A DNA stretch of 64,000 nt from contig NZ_PZZZ01000004.1 in assembly GCF_003046475.1 (NCBI RefSeq), forward strand, positions 471,195-535,194, given 5' to 3'. Below the pieces are notes generated by a model, which saw nothing but the letters and a program-made list of their open reading frames with translations, was not told where the DNA came from and ran no database searches. The translations under genes were made by a program, and so were the position numbers. Below are positions 18,128-24,914 of this stretch, piece after piece; the stretch's first letter is position 1; each line of letters starts with the position of its first letter. Origin of the DNA: Mycoplana dimorpha. Its GTDB lineage: Bacteria > Pseudomonadota > Alphaproteobacteria > Rhizobiales > Rhizobiaceae.

Positions 18128-19702
18128 TCAAGTGAAGGCGTCGGGCATCGAATCCTTGCGCTTGGCGATGAACTCCAGCAGCGCCTCGTCGATCGCCGGG
18201 TCGAGATAGGGCGCCTCGTAGTGTTCCAGCCAGGAACGGCAAAGCGCGTTGGCACGCTGCTCGATCCGCTTCTGGCCCTCGATCTCCCACTGCTCGAACG
18301 AGTTGTTGTCGGCGAGCGGCGAGCGATAGAAGGCGGACTGGAAGTTCGCCTGGGTGTGGGCGCAGCCGAGGAAGTGGCTGCCCGGACCGACTTCGCGGAT
18401 TGCATCGAGCGCCTGGGCGTTTTCGGAAAGATCAACGCCCTCGGCCATCTTCTGCATCATGCCGAGCTGGTCCTGGTCGATCATGAACTTCTCGTAGGAC
18501 GACACGAGACCGCCTTCGAGCCAGCCGGCGGCGTGCAGCACGAAGTTCGTGCCGGCGAGCAGCGTCATGTTCAGCGTGTTGGCCGATTCATGCGCGGCCT
18601 GAGCGTCCGGGACCTTGGAGCCGCAGAGCGAGCCGCCGGTACGGAACGGCAGACCGAGACGGCGGGCGAGCTGGGCGGCGCCGTAGGAGACCAGCGACGG
18701 CTCCGGCGTACCGAAGGTCGGCGCGCCCGACTGCATCGAGATCGAGGCGGCGAACGTGCCGAACAGCACCGGCGAGCCGGCACGGATCAGCTGCGTGAAG
18801 GCGGCACCGGCCAGAACCTCGGCAAGGATCTGCGTCAGCGTGCCGGCGACCGTCACCGGGCTCATCGCGCCCGACAGGATGAACGGCGAGACGACCGAGG
18901 CCTGGTTGTGGCGAGCATAGACCTTCAGCGCCCCGACCATGGTCTCGTCGAACACCATCGGCGAGTTGGCGTTGATCAGGTTCAGCGTGACAGTGTTCTT
19001 CTCGACGAAGTCTTCACCGAACACGAGCTTGGCCATGGCGATCGTGTCTTCGGCGCGCTCTGGCGCCGTGACCGAGCCCATGAACGGCTTGTCGGAATAC
19101 TTGATGTGGCTGTAGATCATGTCGAGGTGACGCTTGTTCACCGGGACGTCGACCGGCTCGCAGACCGTGCCGCCCGACGAATGCATCGACGGCGCCATGT
19201 AGGCGAGCTTCACGAAGTTGCGGAAGTCCTCGATCGTCGCGTAGCGGCGGTTGCCCTCGAGGTCGCGCACGAAGGGCGGGCCGTAGACCGGCGCAAAGAT
19301 CGTCGCCTTGCCGCCGACCTCGCAGTTGCGGGCCGGATTGCGGGCGTGCCAGGTAAAGGTCTTCGGCGCGGTCTTGAGCAACTCGCGGCACAGACCCTTC
19401 GGGAAATGCACGCGCTCGCCCTTGATCTCGCAGCCGGCCTCCTTCCACAGCGCCAGCGCCTCGGCGTCGTCGCGGAATTCGATGCCGACTTCCTCGAGCA
19501 CCGTGTCGGCGTTGCGCTCGATCAGTTGCAGGCCTTCCTCGTCGAGCACCTCGTATTCGCGGATCTTGCGCGTGATGTAGGGCAAGGACGGGCCGGGACC
19601 GCCGCCGGAACGCGAAGCACGGCGCGCGGCCGCTCCCCGTCCCTCGCCGCGTGCACGGCGACCGCCACCTTCGCCTTCCGGCTGCTCTGTCGTCAAACTC
19701 AT
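18128..19702 (-). CDS. MttB-superfamily corrinoid-dependent methyltransferase, non-pyrrolysine type
   Basis: A 524-residue member of the trimethylamine methyltransferase (MttB) superfamily. It has no in-frame TAG, so it belongs with non-Pyl members such as MtgB of Desulfitobacterium, which demethylate glycine betaine or other quaternary amines onto a Co(I) corrinoid protein. Family features include GKATIFAPVYGPPFVRD, FRNFVKLAYMAP, GSVTAPERAEDTI, the central ARHNQASVVSPFILSGAMSPVT and SGAPTFGTPEPSLVSYGAAQLARRLGLPFRTGG. The first 38 residues are a Gly/Arg-rich low-complexity extension. It is divergent from the corrinoid protein gene and followed by the 4Fe-4S protein. The substrate is inferred as a betaine from the transporter and Bmt nearby. 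See the TGA remark in the adjoining entry. Confidence 0.88.
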   Translation of the reverse strand: MSLTTEQPEGEGGGRRARGEGRGAAARRASRSGGGPGPSLPYITRKIREYEVLDEEGLQLIERNADTVLEEVGIEFRDDAEALALWKEAGCEIKGERVHFPKGLCRELLKTAPKTFTWHARNPARNCEVGGKATIFAPVYGPPFVRDLEGNRRYATIEDFRNFVKLAYMAPSMHSSGGTVCEPVDVPVNKRHLDMIYSHIKYSDKPFMGSVTAPERAEDTIAMAKLVFGEDFVEKNTVTLNLINANSPMVFDETMVGALKVYARHNQASVVSPFILSGAMSPVTVAGTLTQILAEVLAGAAFTQLIRAGSPVLFGTFAASISMQSGAPTFGTPEPSLVSYGAAQLARRLGLPFRTGGSLCGSKVPDAQAAHESANTLNMTLLAGTNFVLHAAGWLEGGLVSSYEKFMIDQDQLGMMQKMAEGVDLSENAQALDAIREVGPGSHFLGCAHTQANFQSAFYRSPLADNNSFEQWEIEGQKRIEQRANALCRSWLEHYEAPYLDPAIDEALLEFIAKRKDSMPDAFT

Positions 19703-20009
19703 GTCCGTCTATCCTCAGTTATTCCGCGCTCTCAGCGCCATCCAACCTTTATGCTACCAACCGAACGACTCGGGACGGGTCTCAATGCGCCAACGAGTGG
19801 CGCGGGCAAGACACCGCGAGACGCCGGGCGACAGCGCCCCGCCCGCCGCCCTTGATCCATAGATCAGCCGCATTCGGGCAAGAGGCTTTGTCTTGGTCGC
19901 TTTTTGCTCGGTGCGACGTCGCTTTCAAAATCGGATCGCGCCGGCAACGCAGTTAACACTGGAGGACGACCGGCCCAAGTCCGCCGCGCGAATGGAGAGG
20001 AAATACGAC
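19703..20009. other. Divergent promoter region between mttB-like and corrinoid-protein genes
   Basis: About 300 nt without a gene. It contains a 10-bp palindrome GCGACGTCGC at 19913-19922, which could be chance, and moderately AT-rich stretches (CCTTTATGCTACCAACC, GTTAACACTGG). It must hold promoters for both halves of the corrinoid methyltransferase cluster. Confidence 0.5.
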
Positions 20010-20708
20010 ATGGCAGACGACGAAATCATTCTCTCGGAACTCTCCGACGAAGAACTCGTGCAGCAGATGCACGACGACCTCTATGACGGCCTCAAGGAGG
20101 AGATCGAGGAAGGCACCAACATCCTCCTCGAGCGCGGCTGGGCGCCTTACGACGTCCTAACCCAGGCGCTGGTCGAGGGCATGCGCATCGTCGGCATCGA
20201 CTTCCGCGACGGCATCCTGTTCGTGCCGGAAGTGCTGCTGTCGGCCAACGCCATGAAGGCCGGCATGGCGATCCTGCGGCCGCTGCTCGCCGCCACCGGC
20301 GCCCCGAAGCAGGGCAAGATGGTGATCGGCACCGTCAAGGGCGACATCCACGACATCGGCAAGAACCTCGTCGGCATGATGATGGAAGGCGCCGGCTTCG
20401 ACGTCGTCGACCTCGGGATCAACAACCCGGTCGAGAACTACCTGGAAGCGATCGAGCGGGAGAAGCCGGACATTCTCGGCATGTCCGCCCCCCTCACCAC
20501 GACGATGCCGTACATGAAGGTGGTCATCGACACGATGAAGGAAAAGGGCCTGCGCGACGACTACGTCATTCTGGTCGGCGGCGCGCCGCTGAACGAGGAA
20601 TTCGGCAAGGCCGTCGGCGCCGACGCCTACTGCCGCGACGCGGCGGTCGCAGTCGAGACCGCCAAGGAGTTCATGAAGCGCAAGCACAACATGCTGGCCG
20701 GCGCATAA
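20010..20708 (+). CDS. Corrinoid protein (MtbC/MttC type), methyl carrier
   Basis: A 232-residue cobalamin-binding protein. The N-terminal helical cap domain (residues 12-95, GWAPYDVLTQALVEGMRIVGIDFRDGILFVPEVL) precedes a Rossmann-like B12 domain with the base-off/His-on motif KGDIHDIGKNLV; D112, H114 and G117 form DxHxxG. LVGGAPLNEEFGKAVGADAYCRDA closes the domain. The start has GGAGAGG upstream; an earlier in-frame ATG at 19992 would add six residues. It should accept the methyl group from the MttB-like enzyme and donate it to the methyl-H4folate enzyme at 24915. Confidence 0.93.
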   Translation: MADDEIILSELSDEELVQQMHDDLYDGLKEEIEEGTNILLERGWAPYDVLTQALVEGMRIVGIDFRDGILFVPEVLLSANAMKAGMAILRPLLAATGAPKQGKMVIGTVKGDIHDIGKNLVGMMMEGAGFDVVDLGINNPVENYLEAIEREKPDILGMSAPLTTTMPYMKVVIDTMKEKGLRDDYVILVGGAPLNEEFGKAVGADAYCRDAAVAVETAKEFMKRKHNMLAGA

Positions 20709-20716
20709 GACGCGAC

Positions 20717-20749
20717 GGCGCGCCGCCCACAGAACGGAAGCGGCGCGCC
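20717..20749. repeat. Perfect 10-bp GC-rich stem-loop after the corrinoid-protein gene
   Basis: GGCGCGCCGC-n13-GCGGCGCGCC starts 9 nt after the stop codon. There is no T-run, so it is not a classical intrinsic terminator. It could protect the 3' end of the corrinoid-protein mRNA and let it be more abundant than the genes downstream. Confidence 0.6.
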
Positions 20750-20868
20750 TCGGTGTATCGACGGCAGTGCGTTTTTCCCGGTGTCGCCGGGACGATGCAA
20801 ACAATACCGGGATACCGGGCCCGGCGCATCGCCCTTGCCGGCGCGCCGCCGGGTCCCTATCCTAGCCC

Positions 20869-21027
20869 TTACTGAGCCGCATGGGCGACCCGTTTGCCGG
20901 CATTTTCGGTCGCGTTGACGGTGTTGGCGGTGTCCTGGCCTATGCCCCGAATGGTGTTGGCACAGGCGCTCAGCAAGACAAGCGCGGCAAGAGCGAAGCT
21001 GATCCTTGTGACGGTGTTCGCTGTCAT
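20869..21027 (-). CDS. Entericidin A/B-family small lipoprotein
   Basis: A 52-residue protein beginning MTANTVTRISFALAALVLLS followed by the lipobox Cys in LLSACA, then ANTIRGIGQDTANTVNATEN, the typical entericidin pattern (C-N-T-x-x-G-x-G-x-D). The ATG ending at 21027 has AAAGGAG upstream. Entericidins are small outer-membrane-associated lipoproteins, in E. coli a stress-induced toxin/antidote pair. It lies on the opposite strand inside the corrinoid gene cluster; only 17 nt separate its start from the divergent DUF1638 start. Confidence 0.85.
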   Translation of the reverse strand: MTANTVTRISFALAALVLLSACANTIRGIGQDTANTVNATENAGKRVAHAAQ

Positions 21028-21031
21028 GGTC

Positions 21032-21039
21032 GGAGCTCC
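21032..21039. promoter_or_regulatory. Palindromic GGAGCTCC serving as ribosome-binding site on both strands
   Basis: GGAG on the plus strand lies 9 nt before the DUF1638 ATG (21045). The reverse complement, also GGAG, lies 8 nt before the entericidin ATG (21027). One 8-bp palindrome therefore supplies the Shine-Dalgarno site for both divergent genes. Confidence 0.7.
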
Positions 21040-21044
21040 TTTGA

Positions 21045-21683
21045 ATGGATACGATCACCTCTGAAGTATGCAGCGGCAATCGCACGCTTCAACTCGCGAG
21101 CGAGAAAAAAGTTCGCATAATCGCGTGCGGTGCCATCGCACGCGAGATACTTGCAATCTGCAAGGCCAACCAACTCGACCACATCGACCTGCAGTGCCTT
21201 CCGGCCATCTGGCATGCCTATCCGGAGAAGATCACGCCCGGCGTCGAAAACGCCATCGCCGAGGCGCGCGCAGAGGGGATCGAACGGATCTTCATTGGTT
21301 ATGCCGATTGCGGCACCGGTGGGCAGCTCGATGCGCTTTGCGCGCGCGAAGGCGTGCAGCGGATCGAAGGACCGCACTGCTATTCGTTCTTTTCAGGCAA
21401 CGAGACCTTCGCGAAAAACGACGACGACGTGACGTCGTTCTTCCTCACCGACTTCCTGGCCCGCCAGTTCGAGGCCTTCGTGATCGAGCCGCTCGGGCTT
21501 GACCGGCACCCACAGCTGAAGCCGATGTACTTCGGCAACTACCGAAAGCTCGTCTATCTCTCCCAGCTTGAAGACGAGCAGCTCCAGCGCAAGGCCAAAG
21601 AGGCGGCCGACTATCTCGGCCTCGAATACGAGTACCGCCTGACCGGCTACGGAGACCTGACGTCGGCGCTCACCGGCCTCTGA
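21045..21683 (+). CDS. DUF1638 family protein of the corrinoid methyltransferase cluster
   Basis: A 212-residue protein of DUF1638 (VRIIACGAIAREILAICKANQLDHIDLQCLPAIWHAYP, FIGYADCGTGGQLDALC, GPHCYSFF). Conserved-looking Cys residues at about 28, 91 and 111 and a His-rich second half could bind metal or a cofactor. DUF1638 genes are known to occur beside mttB/mtbC-type genes, including in methanogens, but I know of no characterised function. It likely serves corrinoid handling or activation. Its transcription must read through the antisense entericidin gene, because there is no room for a promoter between the two starts. Confidence 0.85.
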   Translation: MDTITSEVCSGNRTLQLASEKKVRIIACGAIAREILAICKANQLDHIDLQCLPAIWHAYPEKITPGVENAIAEARAEGIERIFIGYADCGTGGQLDALCAREGVQRIEGPHCYSFFSGNETFAKNDDDVTSFFLTDFLARQFEAFVIEPLGLDRHPQLKPMYFGNYRKLVYLSQLEDEQLQRKAKEAADYLGLEYEYRLTGYGDLTSALTGL

Positions 21684-21879
21684 TCCACCTGTCCGCAAAG
21701 GGTGGTGCGGGAAACACATGCGTCGGCATGAAACCTGACGGCGAACGCATGATCCGTTTGGCGCAATTGCATTAGGCTTCAGAATTCGTAATCTTTCTGC
21801 GCCTTCCTTCCGGGGACGGCTGTCCGACGGCGGGACGGTTTCCCGCGGCGAACGCGGAACCCGAGCGCAGGACCGACAC

Positions 21880-22707
21880 GTGAACGAAGGCACTCTCGAA
21901 CGACAGCAGACTGCGGGAGCCCCTCCCGCGCCGGCCGCGACCGGACAACGCGTGGTCGTCCTGACGCAGGGCGGGCCGAACCCCGAGATCCTCATCAATG
22001 CCCTCAAGCGGCACTTTCCCGATCTGGTCGTGATCGAGGAGAGGCCGGAATCGAAGCGGCTGATCCTGCGGCGCAAGGCGCGGCGGACGGGCTGGCCGAA
22101 GGCGCTGGGGCAGCTCGCCACCATGGCGGTGTCCAAGTTCGGCAAGCCTCTGGCGCGACGGCGCGCCGACGAGATCATCCGCCAGTATCACGTCGATCCC
22201 CGCCCCGATCCATCGATTCTCCGGATCAGGATCGACAGCGCCAACGGCCCGAAATTCCGGCAGCTGCTGAGCGAACTGGCGCCCGCCGTGCTGTTCCTGG
22301 TCAGCTGCCGCATCCTCAAGCCGGCGACGCTGCGGGCGATCCGCTGCCCGGTGCTGAACTTCCACGCCGGCATCAACCCCGCCTATCGCGGCCAGCATGG
22401 CGGCTACTGGGCACGCGTGATGGACGACGAGGAGAATTTCGGCGCCACCGTTCACCTGGTTGATGCCGGCGTCGATACGGGCGACGTCCTCTACCAGGTG
22501 CGTGTCACTCCCTCGCGCAAGGACAGCATGCACACCTATCCACTGCTGCTGACCGCGGCCGGAACGGGTATCGCGGTGCGCGGTGTCGGCGCGGCCCTCT
22601 CCGGCAAGTTGCGCCGGCAGAAGACGACGAAGCAGCGCTCCCGGCAGTGGACGCATCCGACCATCTGGCGATGGTTCTGGATCGGGATCTCGCGCGGCAT
22701 TTGGTAG
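21880..22707 (+). CDS. Formyltransferase-fold protein of the C1 cluster
   Basis: A 275-residue protein with a formyltransferase (PurN/Fmt-like) core. The catalytic-type residues N and H are in NFHAGINPAYRG and D in GATVHLVDAGVDTGDV. Before it is an N-terminal variant Rossmann region (VVVLTQGGPNPEILINALKRHFPDLVVIEE) and a basic insert (KRLILRRKARRTGWP). It starts at a GTG with AGGA upstream. It probably handles formyl-H4folate, the likely end product of methyl oxidation; it might use the formyl group or hydrolyse it. The substrate is unknown. Confidence 0.75.
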   Translation: MNEGTLERQQTAGAPPAPAATGQRVVVLTQGGPNPEILINALKRHFPDLVVIEERPESKRLILRRKARRTGWPKALGQLATMAVSKFGKPLARRRADEIIRQYHVDPRPDPSILRIRIDSANGPKFRQLLSELAPAVLFLVSCRILKPATLRAIRCPVLNFHAGINPAYRGQHGGYWARVMDDEENFGATVHLVDAGVDTGDVLYQVRVTPSRKDSMHTYPLLLTAAGTGIAVRGVGAALSGKLRRQKTTKQRSRQWTHPTIWRWFWIGISRGIW

Positions 22708-22849
22708 TTTCTCCCTTGGCGGCCGAGACCGGAGCGGCGAGCGTATTCACGCCTGTCGCCGACGTCGTTTTTGAGCGACGGCCGGTCGTGGCGAGCGCAG
22801 CCCGAGGCCGGCTCTGGAAGCATTGTCGGCTTCCGAGGAGAACGTCCAA

Positions 22850-23152
22850 ATGGCAGATCGCATCATCGTCTATTGGCGGGACATTCCCGCCCAGGTCATC
22901 ATCAAGCAGGGTCGCAAGAGCGCCAAGCGCGAACTGTCGCTGCGCTTCACCGAGGCGATCGACATGTGCGCCATGCGCACCGGCGCCGCCGAAACCGACG
23001 ACTATCTCGCCGAGTGGCGGAAGGCCGATCCCGTCCCGGTCTCGGACGACCTGGAGGCGGAGGCGGACGCGGCGGCGGCCGAGCTCGAAGCCGCCTATGA
23101 CCGGGAACGCCTCGTCGCGCTGGTAAAGGCCGGAGGCCGCGAGAATGGCTGA
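22850..23152 (+). CDS. Small conserved 'virulence factor' family protein in the C1 cluster
   Basis: A 100-residue soluble protein (MADRIIVYWRDIPAQVIIKQ, followed by RFTEAIDMCAMRTGAAETDDYLAEW). It matches the small family labelled Virulence_fact (PF13769) in databases, a label without mechanistic meaning here. The C-terminal third is acidic and helical. It overlaps the MetV-like gene by 8 nt, so it is translated with it and probably works with the MetV/MetF pair. The GAGGAGAACG upstream is a good ribosome-binding site. Confidence 0.8.
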   Translation: MADRIIVYWRDIPAQVIIKQGRKSAKRELSLRFTEAIDMCAMRTGAAETDDYLAEWRKADPVPVSDDLEAEADAAAAELEAAYDRERLVALVKAGGRENG

Positions 23153-23726
23153 CGAACGCCAGAAACCCGGCAATGCCGCGGCCGCGGCCAAGGCCAAGAC
23201 CGGCGCCTTCACGCCGGCCGGCGTGTCGCCCAGCCGACGGTCGCGCCACAAGTACACGGTGCGCCTGTGGGCGGTACGCCATTCGCGTTTCCTCGAATGG
23301 TTCTATGCCCGCTTCGCCGACATGTTCCTGATGTTGCACCCGGTCTGGAAGCTGTTCGGCTACGACCGGGTCGAGCGGCCGGTGACTTTCGTGGAGCGGC
23401 ACGTGAAGGGTTTTCCGTTCGACTGTCGCATGTGCGGCCAGTGCGCGCTGTCGTCCACCGGCATGTCCTGCCCGATGAACTGTCCGAAGCAGCTGCGCAA
23501 CGGCCCCTGCGGCGGCGTGCGGGCGAACGGCAACTGCGAGGTCGAGCCCGACATGCCCTGCGTCTGGGTGCAGGCCTGGAAGGGCTCGCGCAACATGGTC
23601 AAGGGAGACGCCATCATGGCGGTGCAGAAGCCGGTCAACCAGTCGCTGCGTGAGACCTCTTCGTGGCTGCGCGTGACGGCAGAGGCCGCCGCGGCCCGCG
23701 ACGCGGCAACCGGAAAGGACGCGTAA
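23145..23726 (+). CDS. MetV-like protein (methylenetetrahydrofolate reductase C-terminal family)
   Basis: A 193-residue Cys-rich protein of the MTHFR_C family (PF12225). Eight cysteines lie between residues 94 and 139: C94, C97, C100, C109, C113, C122, C131 and C139, in CRMCGQCALSSTGMSCP, NCPKQLRNGPCGG and NC...PC. In acetogens MetV is the partner of MetF in methylene-H4folate reductase and binds zinc or iron-sulfur. Here it is directly followed by a MetF-like gene (2 nt apart). A MetVF reductase would oxidise methyl-H4folate produced by betaine demethylation. The N-terminal 40 residues are Ala/Lys-rich. Confidence 0.85.
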   Translation: MADERQKPGNAAAAAKAKTGAFTPAGVSPSRRSRHKYTVRLWAVRHSRFLEWFYARFADMFLMLHPVWKLFGYDRVERPVTFVERHVKGFPFDCRMCGQCALSSTGMSCPMNCPKQLRNGPCGGVRANGNCEVEPDMPCVWVQAWKGSRNMVKGDAIMAVQKPVNQSLRETSSWLRVTAEAAAARDAATGKDA

Positions 23727-23728
23727 GC

Positions 23729-24880
23729 ATGGCGCATTTCGACGAAAACCCGCTCGGCGCACACCTGCCGCTCGATCCCCTGCCCGGCCACTCCTCGCTC
23801 GGACGGCTGGAGCGGGTCCTGCGGCGCGGCGAGTTCGCCGTCACCGCGGAACTCAACCCGCCCGACAGCGCCAACCCCGAGGACGTCTACGAGCGCGCCG
23901 CGATCTTCGACGGCTGGGTCGACGGCATCAACGCGGTCGATGCCTCCGGCGCCAACTGCCACATGTCGTCGGTCGGCATCTGCGCACTGCTGACGCGCAT
24001 GGGCTACGCGCCGATCATGCAGATCGCCTGCCGCGACAAGAACCGCATCGCCATCCAGGGCGACGTGCTCGGGGCCGCCGCCATGGGGGTCGCCAACATC
24101 ATGTGCCTGACCGGCGACGGCGTGCAGGCCGGCGACCAGCCCGGCGCCAAGCCGGTGTTCGACCTCGACTGCATGTCGCTGCTCGAGACCGTCCGCATCA
24201 TGCGCGACAATTCGAAATTCCTGTCGGGCCGCAAGCTGACGACGCCCCCGAAGGTGTTCCTCGGCGCCGCGATCAACCCGTTCGCGCCGCCCTACGACTT
24301 CCGCCCCTACCGCCTCGCCAAGAAGATCGAGGCCGGCGCGCAGTTCGTGCAGAGCCAATATTGCTTCGACGTGCCGATGTTCCGCGAATACATGAAGAAG
24401 GTGCGCGATCTCGGACTGCATGAAAAATGCTTCATCCTGGTCGGCGTCGGACCGATGGCCTCGGCAAAGACCGCGCGCTGGATCCGCTCCAACGTGCCGG
24501 GCATCCACATTCCCGATTCGGTGATTGCCCGCCTCGAGGGCGCGCAGGACCAGAAGAAGGAAGGCAAGCAGCTCTGCATCGACATCATCAACGAGGTGAA
24601 GGAGATCGAGGGCGTTTCCGGCATCCACGTCATGGCCTACCGCCAGGAGGAATATGTCGCCGAGATCGTCCATGAATCCGGCGTGCTGAAGGGCCGCAAG
24701 CCCTGGCGGCGCGAGCCGAACCCGGTCGACCAGCTCGTTGCCGAGCGCATCGAGCGGACCCGCGAAGGCGTCGAGCAGAACCAGCAGCAAATGGCGGAGA
24801 TCGCCGCCCAGACCCCCCCATTGATCCGTGCCGGCGCTCCCGCCGGCATGTCGCTCCCAACATTGAAAATCGAGCGCTAG
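23729..24880 (+). CDS. MetF-like methylenetetrahydrofolate reductase
   Basis: A 383-residue TIM-barrel flavoprotein of the MTHFR family (FAVTAELNPPDSANPEDVYERA, IMQIACRDKNRIAIQGDVLGAAAMGVANIMCLTGDG, AGAQFVQSQYCFD). It is longer than E. coli MetF (about 300) owing to a C-terminal helical extension past residue 310. It lacks an obvious NADH-domain of the eukaryotic type. The neighbouring MetV-like gene suggests a MetVF complex, here likely run in the oxidative direction (methyl- to methylene-H4folate). It is probably distinct from the housekeeping metF used for methionine synthesis. Confidence 0.88.
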   Translation: MAHFDENPLGAHLPLDPLPGHSSLGRLERVLRRGEFAVTAELNPPDSANPEDVYERAAIFDGWVDGINAVDASGANCHMSSVGICALLTRMGYAPIMQIACRDKNRIAIQGDVLGAAAMGVANIMCLTGDGVQAGDQPGAKPVFDLDCMSLLETVRIMRDNSKFLSGRKLTTPPKVFLGAAINPFAPPYDFRPYRLAKKIEAGAQFVQSQYCFDVPMFREYMKKVRDLGLHEKCFILVGVGPMASAKTARWIRSNVPGIHIPDSVIARLEGAQDQKKEGKQLCIDIINEVKEIEGVSGIHVMAYRQEEYVAEIVHESGVLKGRKPWRREPNPVDQLVAERIERTREGVEQNQQQMAEIAAQTPPLIRAGAPAGMSLPTLKIER

Positions 24881-24914
24881 ACACGGTCGAGCGCCCTGCC
24901 CCAGAGGACCTTAC

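Noticed and set aside
18128-18130. Selenocysteine at the TGA of the MttB-like gene
   Set aside because: No recognisable SECIS-like hairpin was seen downstream, and the position is at a variable C-terminus; mutation, read-through or base-call error is simpler.
18128-19702. Pyrrolysine (in-frame UAG) in the MttB-like protein
   Set aside because: The 524-codon frame has no TAG; this is a non-Pyl member. The TGA at its end is not a UAG and no pylTSBCD genes are seen.
17198-19855. 885-codon plus-strand open frame over the MttB-like gene
   Set aside because: It mirrors the methyltransferase and 4Fe-4S genes; Arg/Gly/His-rich translation is typical of an antisense frame in high-GC DNA.
19913-19922. 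GCGACGTCGC palindrome as an operator of the divergent methyltransferase promoters
   Set aside because: A single 10-bp GC-rich palindrome is expected by chance in DNA of this composition; kept only as a remark.
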